In this document: piece after piece, positions 25,898-35,431 of the stretch
Layout: the number at the start of each line of letters is the position of its first letter
Numbering within the stretch: position 1 is the first letter of the stretch
From: Lentilitoribacter sp. Alg239-R112
GTDB lineage: Bacteria; Pseudomonadota; Alphaproteobacteria; Rhizobiales; Rhizobiaceae
Direction of reading: 5' to 3'
Length of the DNA stretch: 64,000 nucleotides
Assembly: GCF_900537175.1 (NCBI RefSeq)
Contig: NZ_LS999833.1
Location: 186,001 to 250,000 of the forward strand
Notes under the pieces: model-generated
The model's input: the letters and a program-made list of their open reading frames with translations, nothing else
Databases searched by the model: none
What the model was told of the DNA's origin: nothing
Made by a program: the position numbers and the translations under genes

Positions 25898-26806
25898 TTA
25901 CTCGCGCCCAGCAACCACTTCAGAACGCAAAAACGTCAAAAAAGTTGAAGCAGCGTCAGACAATTTGCGACCACGCCGCCACGTCATACCAGTGTTCATG
26001 GATGGGATGTCTTCAATCAAATCTTTCTTCACAATTGGTCGGCCCTCAAGAGACCAGGAACGATACACCATGTCGGATAGAATGGCGACGCCCATATCGT
26101 TTGCGACCATGCTGCGAAGTGCTTCCATTGTATGACTCCGAAATGTGATGTTGGGTTTGAAGTCATGCAGATCCCAAACATTCCCCATCGTGGATTCGTG
26201 TTCGTCCATGGTCAGTAAGATGTAATCTTCGGTGGCCAGATCATGAATTGAAACCTGATCTTGTTCAGCCAACGGGTGCCGGCTTGACACCCAAAGGCGT
26301 CTTGGCGAGGCAATCAACTCTTCGTAGTGGAATGGATCTCGATGGCGAATGTTAGACGTGAGCATGATGGCGATGTCAAAGTTATCGTCAAGCAACCCGG
26401 CTTCTAGCTCTGCACGTGAGACTTCTAGAACCTCAAGAATGATTTCAGGATAGTCGCGTCTAAGCTTTCTCCAAATAGGCGGCAAAAAATAGCCTGAAAT
26501 CGTGTCAGTGACACCAACTTTGACAACTCCAGAGACTTCAGAAGGTTCGTCTGGAACGGCTTCTGTTGCATCTTCTACAGTTCTGACAATGGAATGACAG
26601 TGGCGTAAAAATCGTTCGCCTAGTGCCGTCACATGCATGCCTTTGGACTGACGAACAAATAATTTGTACCCCAGTTGCTCCTCAAGTCCTTTGATCGCTG
26701 TCGTAACGGACGATTGCGTAACATTGCACACCAGTGCGGCCCGCGAAATCTGCCCGGTTTCTGCTGTCGCTATAAAATAGCGAATTTGTCTTAATGTGAT
26801 GTCCAT
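25898..26806 (-). CDS. LysR family transcriptional regulator
   Basis: About 302 residues from the ATG at 26806 (MDITLRQIRYFIATAETGQI). The N-terminal winged helix-turn-helix is typical (ISRAALVCNVTQSSVTTAIK, GLEEQLGYKLFVRQSKG), followed by a substrate-binding domain (VKVGVTDTISGYFLPPIWRK). It is divergent from the molybdoenzyme gene with a 114-base gap, the normal layout for a LysR activator of the adjacent catabolic operon. Its effector would be the substrate of the TRAP-linked pathway. The IS6 remnant lies 176 bases beyond its stop. Confidence 0.9.
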   Translation of the reverse strand: MDITLRQIRYFIATAETGQISRAALVCNVTQSSVTTAIKGLEEQLGYKLFVRQSKGMHVTALGERFLRHCHSIVRTVEDATEAVPDEPSEVSGVVKVGVTDTISGYFLPPIWRKLRRDYPEIILEVLEVSRAELEAGLLDDNFDIAIMLTSNIRHRDPFHYEELIASPRRLWVSSRHPLAEQDQVSIHDLATEDYILLTMDEHESTMGNVWDLHDFKPNITFRSHTMEALRSMVANDMGVAILSDMVYRSWSLEGRPIVKKDLIEDIPSMNTGMTWRRGRKLSDAASTFLTFLRSEVVAGRE

Positions 26807-26920
26807 TGAAAAAATCAATACCATGGATTGAAAATCAAAAATAGGAATATTTTAAAATTGCCCGTAAAATTCCTATGGGGACAAAATTTCAAACTTTTTG
26901 GGGACCATCGGCGGATACAT

Positions 26921-29900
26921 ATGGGCAATACAGAAATCACAACAAAAACAGGATTTTGTTCCTTATGTCGTTCACGTTGCGGAGCCACGTATACGATTGA
27001 GGACGGTCAGTTAACTTCCGCCGGACCAGCGCCTGATCATCCAACTGGTTCAGCGTTGTGCCTAAAAGGTAAGGCTGCCCCTGAAATCATCTACAGCCCA
27101 GAACGGATCTTGCATCCGATGCGGCGGACCACGCCCAAAACGGATCCAAATCCGGGATGGGAGCGCATCAGCTGGGATGAGGCTCTTGGCGAGGTGGCCA
27201 GCAAATTTAATGAAATCAAGCGCAATAATGGTGCGGAATCGGTGGCGTTTGCAGTAACCAGCCCAAGTGGCTCGACCATCAGTGATAATATTGATTGGAT
27301 TGAACGCTTCATAAGAAAATTCGGAAGCCCCAATACCGCCTACGCAACTGAGATTTGTAATTGGCATAAAGACCATGCGCACAAATTTACTTTCGGATCA
27401 GGCATCCTCTACCCAGAGTATGCGAAAGCTGACACGATATTGCTTTGGGGGTTTAATCCGAGTGCGACTTGGCTTGATCAAGCAACTCAAATAGCCAACG
27501 CGCGCGCACGTGGTGCAAAGATCATGTCGGTTGATCCGCGAAATTCTGGTTACGCGCGCGACGCCGATCACTGGCTCAGAATTCTACCCGGCAGTGATGG
27601 TATCCTTGCCATGGGTATAGCCAATCTCATGATCCAACGAAACGGTTACAATGACGCGTTCGTGCGGCATTGGAGTAATGGTCCGTTCTTGGTCCGCGAT
27701 GACACCGGAGAATTTTTGCGGGCAAAAGACATCGGCGCTGAAGGCGATGGTCGGTATGTTGTGGCCAAACCTGATGGGCAACTCATTATTCTTGATCAAA
27801 GAATCAGGAATGAAGACACGAATTTGTCTGATGTTGTTCTCGAGGGAAATATTGCGGTTGAGACAGTTGCAGGCAAAATCATCTGCCGCCCAGCATTTGA
27901 TCTTTATGCAGAAGCATGCAGGGCCTACTCGCTTGAACGGGTCTCCCAAGAAACGACTATTCCAACAGATGCGATTGAAGCCGCAGCTGAAGCACTGATC
28001 AAGGCAAAGAGTGTTGCTTATTATGCGTGGAATGGCGTTGCCCAACATTCTAACGCTGTTCAAACTGATCGCGCCATTGCAATGCTTATGTCGCTTAAGG
28101 GTTGTTATGATGCACCCGGTGGTAATGTTGCCTATTCAAAACATGTCACCAATGCTCCCACAAACTTCAATCAATGGCCCGAAGGCCAACTTGCCAAGGC
28201 TTTAGGCGCTAAAGAACGTCCCCTTGGCCCCGCCTCACAGGGATGGGTGGCGGCCACTGATCTTTACTCAGCAATTCTGACGAAGAAACCCTACCCTATT
28301 CGGGCCATGATGGTCTTTGGCGCGAACCTTGCCGTTTCCCATGGAGAGACAGTACGCGGCAAAGCAGCGCTCGAAGCATTGGAGTTCCATGTCCATTGCG
28401 ATGCAATCGAAACCCCAACAGCAAGCTATGCCGACATCTTCCTGCCAGTAAACACCGCTTGGGAACGTGAAGGATTGCGCGTTGGTTTTGAGGTCAGTCA
28501 AGACGCAGAAGAGCTGATCCAACTGCGCCAACCGATGATCGATAGCCAAGGCGAGTCCCGCTCTGATAGGGAGATTCTCTTCGATCTGGCACAACGGGTC
28601 GGATTGTCCGAGGAGTTTTACGGAGGAGACATCGACAAAGCCCTTTCCGCAATGCTGGAGCCAACCGGTGTTAGCCTTGAAGAGCTGCGCGCGCATCCCG
28701 AAGGTATCAAACGACCTCTTTCCTATAAGCCAAAAAAATACGCAGAACAAACCGATGGCAAGTTGGTCGGCTTTGCAACTGATACCGGTCGCGTGGAGAT
28801 CTATTCAGAACTTTTTCTAAGGCATGGTTACGATCCAATTCCGCGTTTTGAAGCACCCGAGCGCGGCGACGCAGACTTTCCGTTTGTACTCACTACCGCC
28901 AAAAGCGGTTACTATAATCACTCCTCCCAAAGACATATTCCGTCACTGCGCAAGCGGCTTCCAGAACCCTACGTAGAGCTCTGCTCCGAAACTGCCGACA
29001 ACAACGGGTTTGCAGCAGACGATATGATGCGCATCGAAACCGCATCGGGTGAAATCCGAATGAAATTGCGGATTAATGATTCCTTGCATCCAGATGTCGC
29101 CGTGGCGTCTTACGGTTGGTGGCAGGCCAACGACCGCATGAGCCTACCGGGATTTGACCCCTACACAAACAAGGGATCCAATTATAATCGATTGATCACA
29201 GCTGAGAAAAGCGACCCGATCAGTGGCGCAGTTCCACATCGATCTGCGCGGTGCAAACTGTCGCTTCTGGATTCAACAATGGCCGCCCTTCCTTCTTGGA
29301 AAGGGTTTGCATCAGCAACGGTTACGTCGGTCGAAACAGTCGCAGATGATGTAACACAAGTCTCTATCAAGATCGATGATCTGAGCGAAGCACCTGACTA
29401 TCTACCTGGCCAACACATCGTCCTATCAATTGATGGAGCCAATGGCGCGAACAAACTTACGCGCTGCTATTCGCTTGTTGGCGAAGCGGTAAATTCTCAA
29501 CGCAGCGAATATGTCATTGCAGTTCGCCGTGTGCTTGCTCCTGCTGGTGCATCTGATTTACCGCCAGGAGAAATGTCTGGCTATATCAATGATGGCCTTA
29601 AGCCGGGAGCAAAGCTGGCTATCAAAGCGCCTGCTGGTCGGTTTGTCATGCCAGTTGAAAGCGATGCGCCAATTGTGCTGATCGCCGGTGGAATCGGAAT
29701 CACACCTTTCCTGAGTTATCTGGAGACAGTTGCTAAGAGCAAAATTCAGCCGAGAATTCATCTCGTATATGCCAATAGAAATGGCCGCGCTCATGCTTTC
29801 AGAAAGCGGTTGCTGGAGCTTAAGGCAGCAATCCCAACGCTGACTGTCAGCAATATTTACAACGAACCTTTGACGGATGATCTCAAGGGCGTTGAGTACG

Positions 29901-30346
29901 ATCGCTCTGGGGTTGTCAGTGCGGGCGACATTCTGTTGAGCGAATTTGATACCGCACCAAATGTCTTTCAGTGCGGCCCACCTCCGATGATGGCAGCAGT
30001 TGAAAAGGCGCTTGCTGAACACGGTCATCCAGCAGAATTGTTGCACAAGGAAGCCTTCACATCACCAGTAGCTACAAATCCCATACCCAAAGGACCCTTT
30101 AAGGTCACTTTCGCAAAGTCCGGCAAAACCGTCGTTTGGACACAGGCGTCAGGATCGCTTTTGGATTTGGGAGAAGCTGAAGGCATCACGCTCAACAGCG
30201 GTTGCCGAGCGGGGCAATGCGAGAGCTGCGTGCAGACCGTTGTCACTGGTGATGTGACCTACCGAACCGACCTTGAATTCAATGAGAACGATCGATGTCT
30301 GACTTGTCAGGCAGTTCCAACTACCGATCTCACTCTGGATGTGTGA
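26921..30346 (+). CDS. Molybdopterin oxidoreductase fused to flavin reductase and 2Fe-2S ferredoxin
   Basis: About 1141 residues from the ATG at 26921; the frame is open to 26828 but the extra 31 residues look non-conserved. Residues 13-47 hold a 4Fe-4S site C-x2-C-x3-C-x26-C. The Mo-bisPGD domain follows (SPERILHPMRRTTPK, TEICNWHKDHAHKF with the probable Mo-ligating Cys, VDPRNSGYARDADHWLRI) to about residue 785. Next comes a ferredoxin-reductase-like module: LTRCYSLVG (FAD), GGIGITPFLSYL and FQCGPPPMMAAVEKAL (NAD(P)H). The last 85 residues carry a plant-type 2Fe-2S site, GCRAGQCESC plus CLTC. No Tat signal, so it is cytoplasmic. Electrons could pass between NAD(P)H and Mo within one chain. 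It heads an operon with a cyclodeaminase-family gene and a TRAP transporter. Substrate unknown. Confidence 0.87.
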   Translation: MGNTEITTKTGFCSLCRSRCGATYTIEDGQLTSAGPAPDHPTGSALCLKGKAAPEIIYSPERILHPMRRTTPKTDPNPGWERISWDEALGEVASKFNEIKRNNGAESVAFAVTSPSGSTISDNIDWIERFIRKFGSPNTAYATEICNWHKDHAHKFTFGSGILYPEYAKADTILLWGFNPSATWLDQATQIANARARGAKIMSVDPRNSGYARDADHWLRILPGSDGILAMGIANLMIQRNGYNDAFVRHWSNGPFLVRDDTGEFLRAKDIGAEGDGRYVVAKPDGQLIILDQRIRNEDTNLSDVVLEGNIAVETVAGKIICRPAFDLYAEACRAYSLERVSQETTIPTDAIEAAAEALIKAKSVAYYAWNGVAQHSNAVQTDRAIAMLMSLKGCYDAPGGNVAYSKHVTNAPTNFNQWPEGQLAKALGAKERPLGPASQGWVAATDLYSAILTKKPYPIRAMMVFGANLAVSHGETVRGKAALEALEFHVHCDAIETPTASYADIFLPVNTAWEREGLRVGFEVSQDAEELIQLRQPMIDSQGESRSDREILFDLAQRVGLSEEFYGGDIDKALSAMLEPTGVSLEELRAHPEGIKRPLSYKPKKYAEQTDGKLVGFATDTGRVEIYSELFLRHGYDPIPRFEAPERGDADFPFVLTTAKSGYYNHSSQRHIPSLRKRLPEPYVELCSETADNNGFAADDMMRIETASGEIRMKLRINDSLHPDVAVASYGWWQANDRMSLPGFDPYTNKGSNYNRLITAEKSDPISGAVPHRSARCKLSLLDSTMAALPSWKGFASATVTSVETVADDVTQVSIKIDDLSEAPDYLPGQHIVLSIDGANGANKLTRCYSLVGEAVNSQRSEYVIAVRRVLAPAGASDLPPGEMSGYINDGLKPGAKLAIKAPAGRFVMPVESDAPIVLIAGGIGITPFLSYLETVAKSKIQPRIHLVYANRNGRAHAFRKRLLELKAAIPTLTVSNIYNEPLTDDLKGVEYDRSGVVSAGDILLSEFDTAPNVFQCGPPPMMAAVEKALAEHGHPAELLHKEAFTSPVATNPIPKGPFKVTFAKSGKTVVWTQASGSLLDLGEAEGITLNSGCRAGQCESCVQTVVTGDVTYRTDLEFNENDRCLTCQAVPTTDLTLDV

Positions 30347-30355
30347 GCAACGACC

Positions 30356-31318
30356 ATGACAGATTTTTTCGCACTAGGCCCCCAAGAAACCAAAGACCTC
30401 CTACCCTTTGACGAACTCATTGAGGCACTCCGATCCGGTTTTGTTGAGGGCTGCGAGGCCCCGCTAAGACATCACCATACAATCAAAATCCCGAATGATC
30501 CTGATGCAACCCTCTTGTTAATGCCGGCTTGGAACAGCGAGCAATTAGGTGGCATCAAACTTGTCAATGTTAATCCAGGAAATGCTGACAGAGGCAAGGC
30601 AGCTTTGTCGGCAAGCTACCTACTGTTTGACACAAAGACAGGTCATCACCTTGCAATGCTTGACGGGGGGGAGATCACCGCCCGCCGCACAGCGGCCGCA
30701 TCAGCACTTGCCGCAAGTTATTTGGCAAATCCTGAAGCCGAAACGCTGCTGGTGGTGGGTGGAGGTCGACTTGGCTCCAACCTGCCTTACGCCTATCGCG
30801 CAGTGCGCCCTATCAAGAATGTCATCGTCTGGGGCAGAAACCTTGAGAAGTCGAAAGCACTTGTCAGAAAGCTCAAGCAAGACGGCTTCAATGCCTCCGC
30901 AAGTGCTTATCTAAAACATGCTGTCGAAGAGGCAGACATCATAACCTGTGCAACGCTCTCAAAAGAGCCTCTTGTCAAAGGTGACTGGCTCCAACCAGGT
31001 CAACATCTCGATCTCATCGGCGGCTTCACTCCGCTGATGCGTGAAACTGATGATCAAGCCATACTGAGAAGCTCAGTATTCATCGACACCGATGGCGCTT
31101 TCTCAGAAAGCGGCGACATCATCGATCCTATAAAAAACGGTGTTCTGTCCAAAGAAGAGGTCAAAGCTGACCTCTCTCAATTGTGCAACAAAAAACATTC
31201 TGGACGACAAACCGCCGAAGAAATCACGCTCTTCAAAGCAGTTGGTACTGCGCTGGAGGACCTTGCAGCAGCAACACTCGCATATCGAAAATTCACTGGG
31301 AGGAGAAACAGCGCGTGA
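30356..31318 (+). CDS. Ornithine cyclodeaminase / mu-crystallin family protein
   Basis: 320 residues, full length. The segment MLDGGEITARRTAAASALAASYLA (given here in two parts: MLDGGEITARRT and AAASALAASYLA) is the family hallmark, and LLVVGGGRLGSNLPYAYRA is the NAD(P) Rossmann loop with a variant GGGRLG. Members include ornithine cyclodeaminase, alanine dehydrogenase and ketimine or pyrroline-2-carboxylate reductases. Substrate-binding Arg and Lys (PLRHHHTIK, GGIKLVNVNPGN) are present. It begins nine bases after the molybdoenzyme gene and precedes the TRAP genes, so it probably acts on an imported amino or imino acid or its oxidation product. Confidence 0.88.
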   Translation: MTDFFALGPQETKDLLPFDELIEALRSGFVEGCEAPLRHHHTIKIPNDPDATLLLMPAWNSEQLGGIKLVNVNPGNADRGKAALSASYLLFDTKTGHHLAMLDGGEITARRTAAASALAASYLANPEAETLLVVGGGRLGSNLPYAYRAVRPIKNVIVWGRNLEKSKALVRKLKQDGFNASASAYLKHAVEEADIITCATLSKEPLVKGDWLQPGQHLDLIGGFTPLMRETDDQAILRSSVFIDTDGAFSESGDIIDPIKNGVLSKEEVKADLSQLCNKKHSGRQTAEEITLFKAVGTALEDLAAATLAYRKFTGRRNSA

Positions 31319-31356
31319 ACCAGCGAGTGCCCAACAACCAAATCACGGAGTAAAAA

Positions 31357-32451
31357 ATGACTGATTTAAATAGAAGAAACTTCATTGCGAAAGGTGCCGT
31401 TGTCACAGCTGGCGCCGGAGCAGCAGTTCTTGCAACACCCGCAATTGCGCAGGACAAAATTGAACTGCGCATGGCAACCTCATGGCCGAAAAACTTTCCC
31501 GGCCTTGGAACAGCAGCATCGCGTTTTGCTGAACGGGTTGGCAAGGCCACCGACGGACGCATCACCATCAAGGTACTTGCTGCTGGCGAACTAGTGAAAG
31601 CGCTCGGTGTGCATGATGCGGTCCAAGAGGGTGCCGCAGATCTTTATCACTCCGCTGAATATTACTATCAGGGTAAGGCTAAAGGGCTTGCGTTCTTCTC
31701 AGCTGTGCCAATGGGTTTGACAGCTGATGAGATGAACGGCTGGATCTACCATGGCGGTGGTCAGCAAATCTGGGACGACATTTCTGCGCCGTTTAACATC
31801 AAGCCATTGGCTTGTGGTAACACAGGCTCTCAAATGGGTGGCTGGTTCAAAAACCCAATCACATCGCTTGATGACTTCAAAGGTCTGAAAATGCGTATGC
31901 CCGGTCTTGGCGGTGACGTTCTCAAAGAGCTCGGCGCTACACCTGTTACCCTGTCCGGGTCAGAAATTCTGCCTGCCCTTCAGGCCGGAACAATTGATGC
32001 GACTGAATGGGTCGGTCCTTGGAACGATCTAGCCTTTGGCTTCTATAAGGTCGTGAAAAACTACCACTACCCTGGATTCCATGAGCCGGGAACTTTGCTT
32101 TCAGTTGGCTTTAACAAAGGCAAGTGGGACGCAATGTCAGCTTCAGATCGCGCTATCATCGAATACTGTGCGATGGCAGAGAACGTTTATGACTTAGCAG
32201 AATACACCGCCAACAACTCAGGCGCACTTAAGACGCTTGTCGAAGAGCATGGTGTAAATCTGGTTGAGTTCCCAGACGAGGTCTACAAGAAAGTTGCGGA
32301 AGTCACGCCGGACATTATTGCCAAGGTGGCTGCAACCGACGCTGACACCAAAAAGGTCGCTGACAGCTTCAACGATTTCCTTGGAAAAGCGAGAAGCTGG
32401 TCGGGCATCTCAGATGGCGCGTACATGAACAAGCGCAACATCAACGGCTAG
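31357..32451 (+). CDS. dctP: TRAP transporter solute-binding protein (DctP/TakP type)
   Basis: 364 residues. The N terminus NRRNFIAKGAVVTAGAGAAV is a twin-arginine signal ending ATPAIAQD, unusual for DctP in general but common in the TakP-like branch that binds 2-oxo acids and lactate. The mature domain shows LRMATSWPKNFPGLGTAASRF at its start, the conserved arginine region GLKMRMPGLGGDVLKELGATP that binds the ligand carboxylate, and the WVGPWNDLAFGFYKVVKNYH loop of this branch. GGAG precedes the ATG. It would deliver an organic acid to the DctQM pair. Confidence 0.92.
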   Translation: MTDLNRRNFIAKGAVVTAGAGAAVLATPAIAQDKIELRMATSWPKNFPGLGTAASRFAERVGKATDGRITIKVLAAGELVKALGVHDAVQEGAADLYHSAEYYYQGKAKGLAFFSAVPMGLTADEMNGWIYHGGGQQIWDDISAPFNIKPLACGNTGSQMGGWFKNPITSLDDFKGLKMRMPGLGGDVLKELGATPVTLSGSEILPALQAGTIDATEWVGPWNDLAFGFYKVVKNYHYPGFHEPGTLLSVGFNKGKWDAMSASDRAIIEYCAMAENVYDLAEYTANNSGALKTLVEEHGVNLVEFPDEVYKKVAEVTPDIIAKVAATDADTKKVADSFNDFLGKARSWSGISDGAYMNKRNING

Positions 32452-32539
32452 TCACGCTCTTGAGCGTTTTCACTAAGAGCTCTCGCGTCACCAATCGGTG
32501 TTGCGAGAGCTGTCTTCGAATGCACTATGGAACTTTCAA

Positions 32540-33061
32540 ATGGAAAAACTGCGCACTATCTCGCTGCTAGTTGACCGACTCAATGATTGGATCGGACGAA
32601 CAACTGCGTGGCTCACTCTCATAATGGTCCTCGTACAACTGACAGTCGTCATACTGCGCTACGTCTTTTCGATTGGTTCCATCTCCTTACAAGAATCAAT
32701 TTGGTATATGCACGGGACCGTCTTCATGGTCGCTGCCGGAGCCGTTTTCCTCGCCGATGGTCATGTCAGGATTGACGTCTTTTACCGCGGTAAATCTGAA
32801 GTTTATAGGGCATGGGTCAATCTAGTTGGAATACTCGCCCTACTCTTGCCTGTCTGTTTTGCAACAATCTATCTATCTTGGGGTTATGTCACGAACAGTT
32901 GGGCCGCGCTGGAAGGCTCAATCGAACTGAGTGGTCTGCCTCTTATCTTTCTCTACAAAACAATGATCTGGGTCTTTGCCGGGCTGCTAGGACTGCAAGC
33001 ATGTTCCGAAGCCATCAAGTGCCTTCTGATTATCGGCGGTAAAACCGTCGAGGAGGTATAG
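32540..33061 (+). CDS. dctQ: TRAP transporter small membrane subunit DctQ
   Basis: About 173 residues with four hydrophobic spans. The ATG at 32540 (MEKLRTISLLVDRLNDWIGR) gives the usual amphipathic N terminus; a GTG at 32498 would add 14 residues. The region SIGSISLQESIWYMHGTVFM and the following DGHVRIDVFYRG are the conserved DctQ loop. It pairs with DctM, which starts two bases after its stop. Confidence 0.9.
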   Translation: MEKLRTISLLVDRLNDWIGRTTAWLTLIMVLVQLTVVILRYVFSIGSISLQESIWYMHGTVFMVAAGAVFLADGHVRIDVFYRGKSEVYRAWVNLVGILALLLPVCFATIYLSWGYVTNSWAALEGSIELSGLPLIFLYKTMIWVFAGLLGLQACSEAIKCLLIIGGKTVEEV

Positions 33062-33063
33062 TA

Positions 33064-34683
33064 ATGGAATTTATCACCCCTGAATTCATGTGTGCAGCTT
33101 TGGTCTGCCTCGTTGCAACTCTTCTCCTATTTGGATTTCCGGTTGCTTTTACTCTGGCCGGTAGTTCACTGATTATCGCGGCGATAGGCGCATACCTTGG
33201 TGTGCTCGATTGGGCCATCATGACTGCGTTCCCACAACGGGTTTTCTCGATCATGACCAATGAGGTGCTCATTGCGGTCGTTCTATTTGTCTTCATGGGC
33301 GTGATGCTCGAACGATCAAAACTCGCCGAAGAACTTCTTGAAAACATGGCGCGCATCTTCGGTTCAAAACCCGGCGGCATAGCCTATGCAGTCTGCATCG
33401 TTGGTGCGTTGCTAGCCGCTTCAACTGGCATAGCTGGTGCCACCGTTGTCACCATGGGACTGTTATCATTGCCGGTCATGATACGCCGTGGCTACGATCC
33501 TTCTTTGTCATGCGGCATCATCACAGCTTCCGGAACACTCGGCCAAATCATTCCTCCTTCAATCATTTTGGTCATCTTAGGAGATCAGCTCTCCGTCGCT
33601 TACCAAAATGCGCAATTTGAGCAGGGAATATTTTCACCCGATACAGTAAGCGTAAATGAGCTGTTTGCTGGTGCTCTCTTTCCAGGCTTTGTTCTTGTAA
33701 GTCTTTATATCCTTTACATTTTTGTTCGAACGATAATAAATCCGGCTATAGCACCTGCTATGCCGCCTGAAGACAATGCGAATGGTGATAACCGTCTGAT
33801 CTGGAAATTGTTGGGTTCTTTGATCCCGCCAATATTTTTGATAGTTGCCGTGTTGGGCTCGATCTTGGCCGGTATTGCCTCACCCACAGAGGCGGCTGCA
33901 GTGGGTGGCGGTGGCGCAATCTTACTCGCATCCTACAAACTTAATGTTGCGACGAGAACTACCATGCTAGCTGGCCTCATTGCATTTGCTGTCATGGTAA
34001 CCCTTGCCTTAGGATTTGATTTGCGGTCGCAACGCGACGTTGTGACTACGAAGGATTGGATCGCAATCGCGGCTGCTATTGTTGCTACGTGTGTTTTCCT
34101 CTTTGCAATGGCCGTTGCTCTTCGAACGACATTCAAGGAACGCAGCAGCAACGGGTTAAGAGTGCTCGCACAAGTCATGCGCTCAACCATGAGCATCTCA
34201 TCAATGGTATTTGTGATCTTGATCGGTGCGGCCATGTTCTCACTCGTGTTCCGCGGGTTCGGCGGTGACGAAATTATCGAGGAATGGCTGAAATCGCTGC
34301 CGGGTGGTACTTTGTCTGCAGTCTTGATCGTCATGATCATCATGTTCTTTCTTGGGTTCTTCCTCGACTATCTTGAGATCGTCTTTATCGTTGTACCGAT
34401 CGTTGCTCCGGTTTTATTGCAAATGGAGGTGGCACCAGGTGTTCTCATGAGCCCCGTTTGGTTGGGAGTTATGATGGCCTTGAACCTTCAGACGTCATAC
34501 CTCACACCACCTTTTGGATATGCATTATTCTTCCTAAGGGGAGTGGCTCCAGACACAATCAAAACGGGCCAGATCTACAAGGGAGTCATACCTTTCGTTC
34601 TGATCCAACTATTCTGCCTGGTGATTTTATGGTTCTTCCCAAATCTGGCCATTTGGCTTCCCGCACAGATTTATGGAGGGTAA
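33064..34683 (+). CDS. dctM: TRAP transporter large membrane subunit DctM
   Basis: 539 residues with about 13 spans. GGAGG lies close to the ATG. Family motifs include FMGVMLERSKLAEELLENMA, STGIAGATVVTMGLLSLPVM, and SGTLGQIIPPSIILVILGDQ. It is longer than the common 425-residue DctM because of an extra hydrophobic stretch after residue 290 (RTTMLAGLIAFAVMVTLALG), as in the larger subgroup that works with TakP-like receptors. It drives Na-coupled uptake with DctPQ and closes the operon. Confidence 0.92.
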   Translation: MEFITPEFMCAALVCLVATLLLFGFPVAFTLAGSSLIIAAIGAYLGVLDWAIMTAFPQRVFSIMTNEVLIAVVLFVFMGVMLERSKLAEELLENMARIFGSKPGGIAYAVCIVGALLAASTGIAGATVVTMGLLSLPVMIRRGYDPSLSCGIITASGTLGQIIPPSIILVILGDQLSVAYQNAQFEQGIFSPDTVSVNELFAGALFPGFVLVSLYILYIFVRTIINPAIAPAMPPEDNANGDNRLIWKLLGSLIPPIFLIVAVLGSILAGIASPTEAAAVGGGGAILLASYKLNVATRTTMLAGLIAFAVMVTLALGFDLRSQRDVVTTKDWIAIAAAIVATCVFLFAMAVALRTTFKERSSNGLRVLAQVMRSTMSISSMVFVILIGAAMFSLVFRGFGGDEIIEEWLKSLPGGTLSAVLIVMIIMFFLGFFLDYLEIVFIVVPIVAPVLLQMEVAPGVLMSPVWLGVMMALNLQTSYLTPPFGYALFFLRGVAPDTIKTGQIYKGVIPFVLIQLFCLVILWFFPNLAIWLPAQIYGG

Positions 34684-34806
34684 TCGTCCTGCATACTCAT
34701 CAGCATACATTCGTCACAGGATCTTCTTTTCTCCCGCCTGCGGCGTACCCTCCCGGCGGGTTACTGTCATGTTGACGATGGTTTCATCGCAGTTTAGCGC
34801 ATCCTG

Positions 34807-35401
34807 ATGAAAAACCACCCAAAACTTCCGTCACTGAAAGGCCATCGCTTTCCTGGATCTGTTGTCAGCTACTCCGTTTGGGCATACTTTAGGTTCAACA
34901 TGAGCCTGCGCGATGTGGAAGACCTGTTGGCGGAACGAGGTGTTGCAGTTTCTTATGAAACTATTCGATCATGGGTCGCAAAGTTCGGGCAGCAGTATGC
35001 AAGGTCGATCCGACGTGATCGTAATCAAGGGCCAGAAACACTGGCTCTGGCGAGCTATTGACGTTAATGGCGATATTCTGGATATCCTTATCCAATCGTG
35101 CCGGAATACCAGAGCGGCAATACGTTTCATGCGTAAATTGGTCAAACAATATGGTGAACCTCGCGTTCTCATCACTGATGAATTAGGCAGCCATGGGGCA
35201 GCAAAACGCCAACTGATCCTGGGCGTCGAACACCGCCAACACAAAGGCCTGAATAACAAAGCCGAGGTTTCACACAGACAAACCAGGAGGCGTGAAAAGA
35301 TATTCGGTCGCTTCAAATCACCAAGGCAAGCTCAAATGTTTCTAGCAGCTCACGATCAAATAGCCTGTCTCTTTCGTCCACGCTGCTACACTCTTCGCTA
35401 A
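34807..35401 (+). pseudogene. IS6-family transposase remnant, deleted and frameshifted
   Basis: The first part (HRFPGSVVSYSVWAYFRFNM, DLLAERGVAVSYETIRSWVA) is the N-terminal half of an IS6-family transposase. It ends in the wrong frame after residue 70. The second part in the next frame begins VIVIKGQKHWLWRAIDVNGD and runs through GVEHRQHKGLNNKAEVSHRQ to HDQIACLF. The join near 35010-35020 lacks the usual RPGDKWHLDE block with the first catalytic aspartate, and the C terminus is cut. It belongs to a different IS6 subgroup from the element at 24.9 kb. No terminal repeats could be found. Confidence 0.85.
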
Positions 35402-35431
35402 TTCATACCGACAAGCTAGATCAGACGAACA

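Noticed and set aside
25762..26148. 128-codon plus-strand frame near the LysR gene
   Set aside because: It is mostly the complement of the LysR coding end and has very basic, low-information composition.
24930..35401. Composite transposon carrying the TRAP-molybdoenzyme unit
   Set aside because: The two IS6 remnants belong to different subgroups, lie in opposite orientation, and the second has no visible ends, so a true composite element is not supported.
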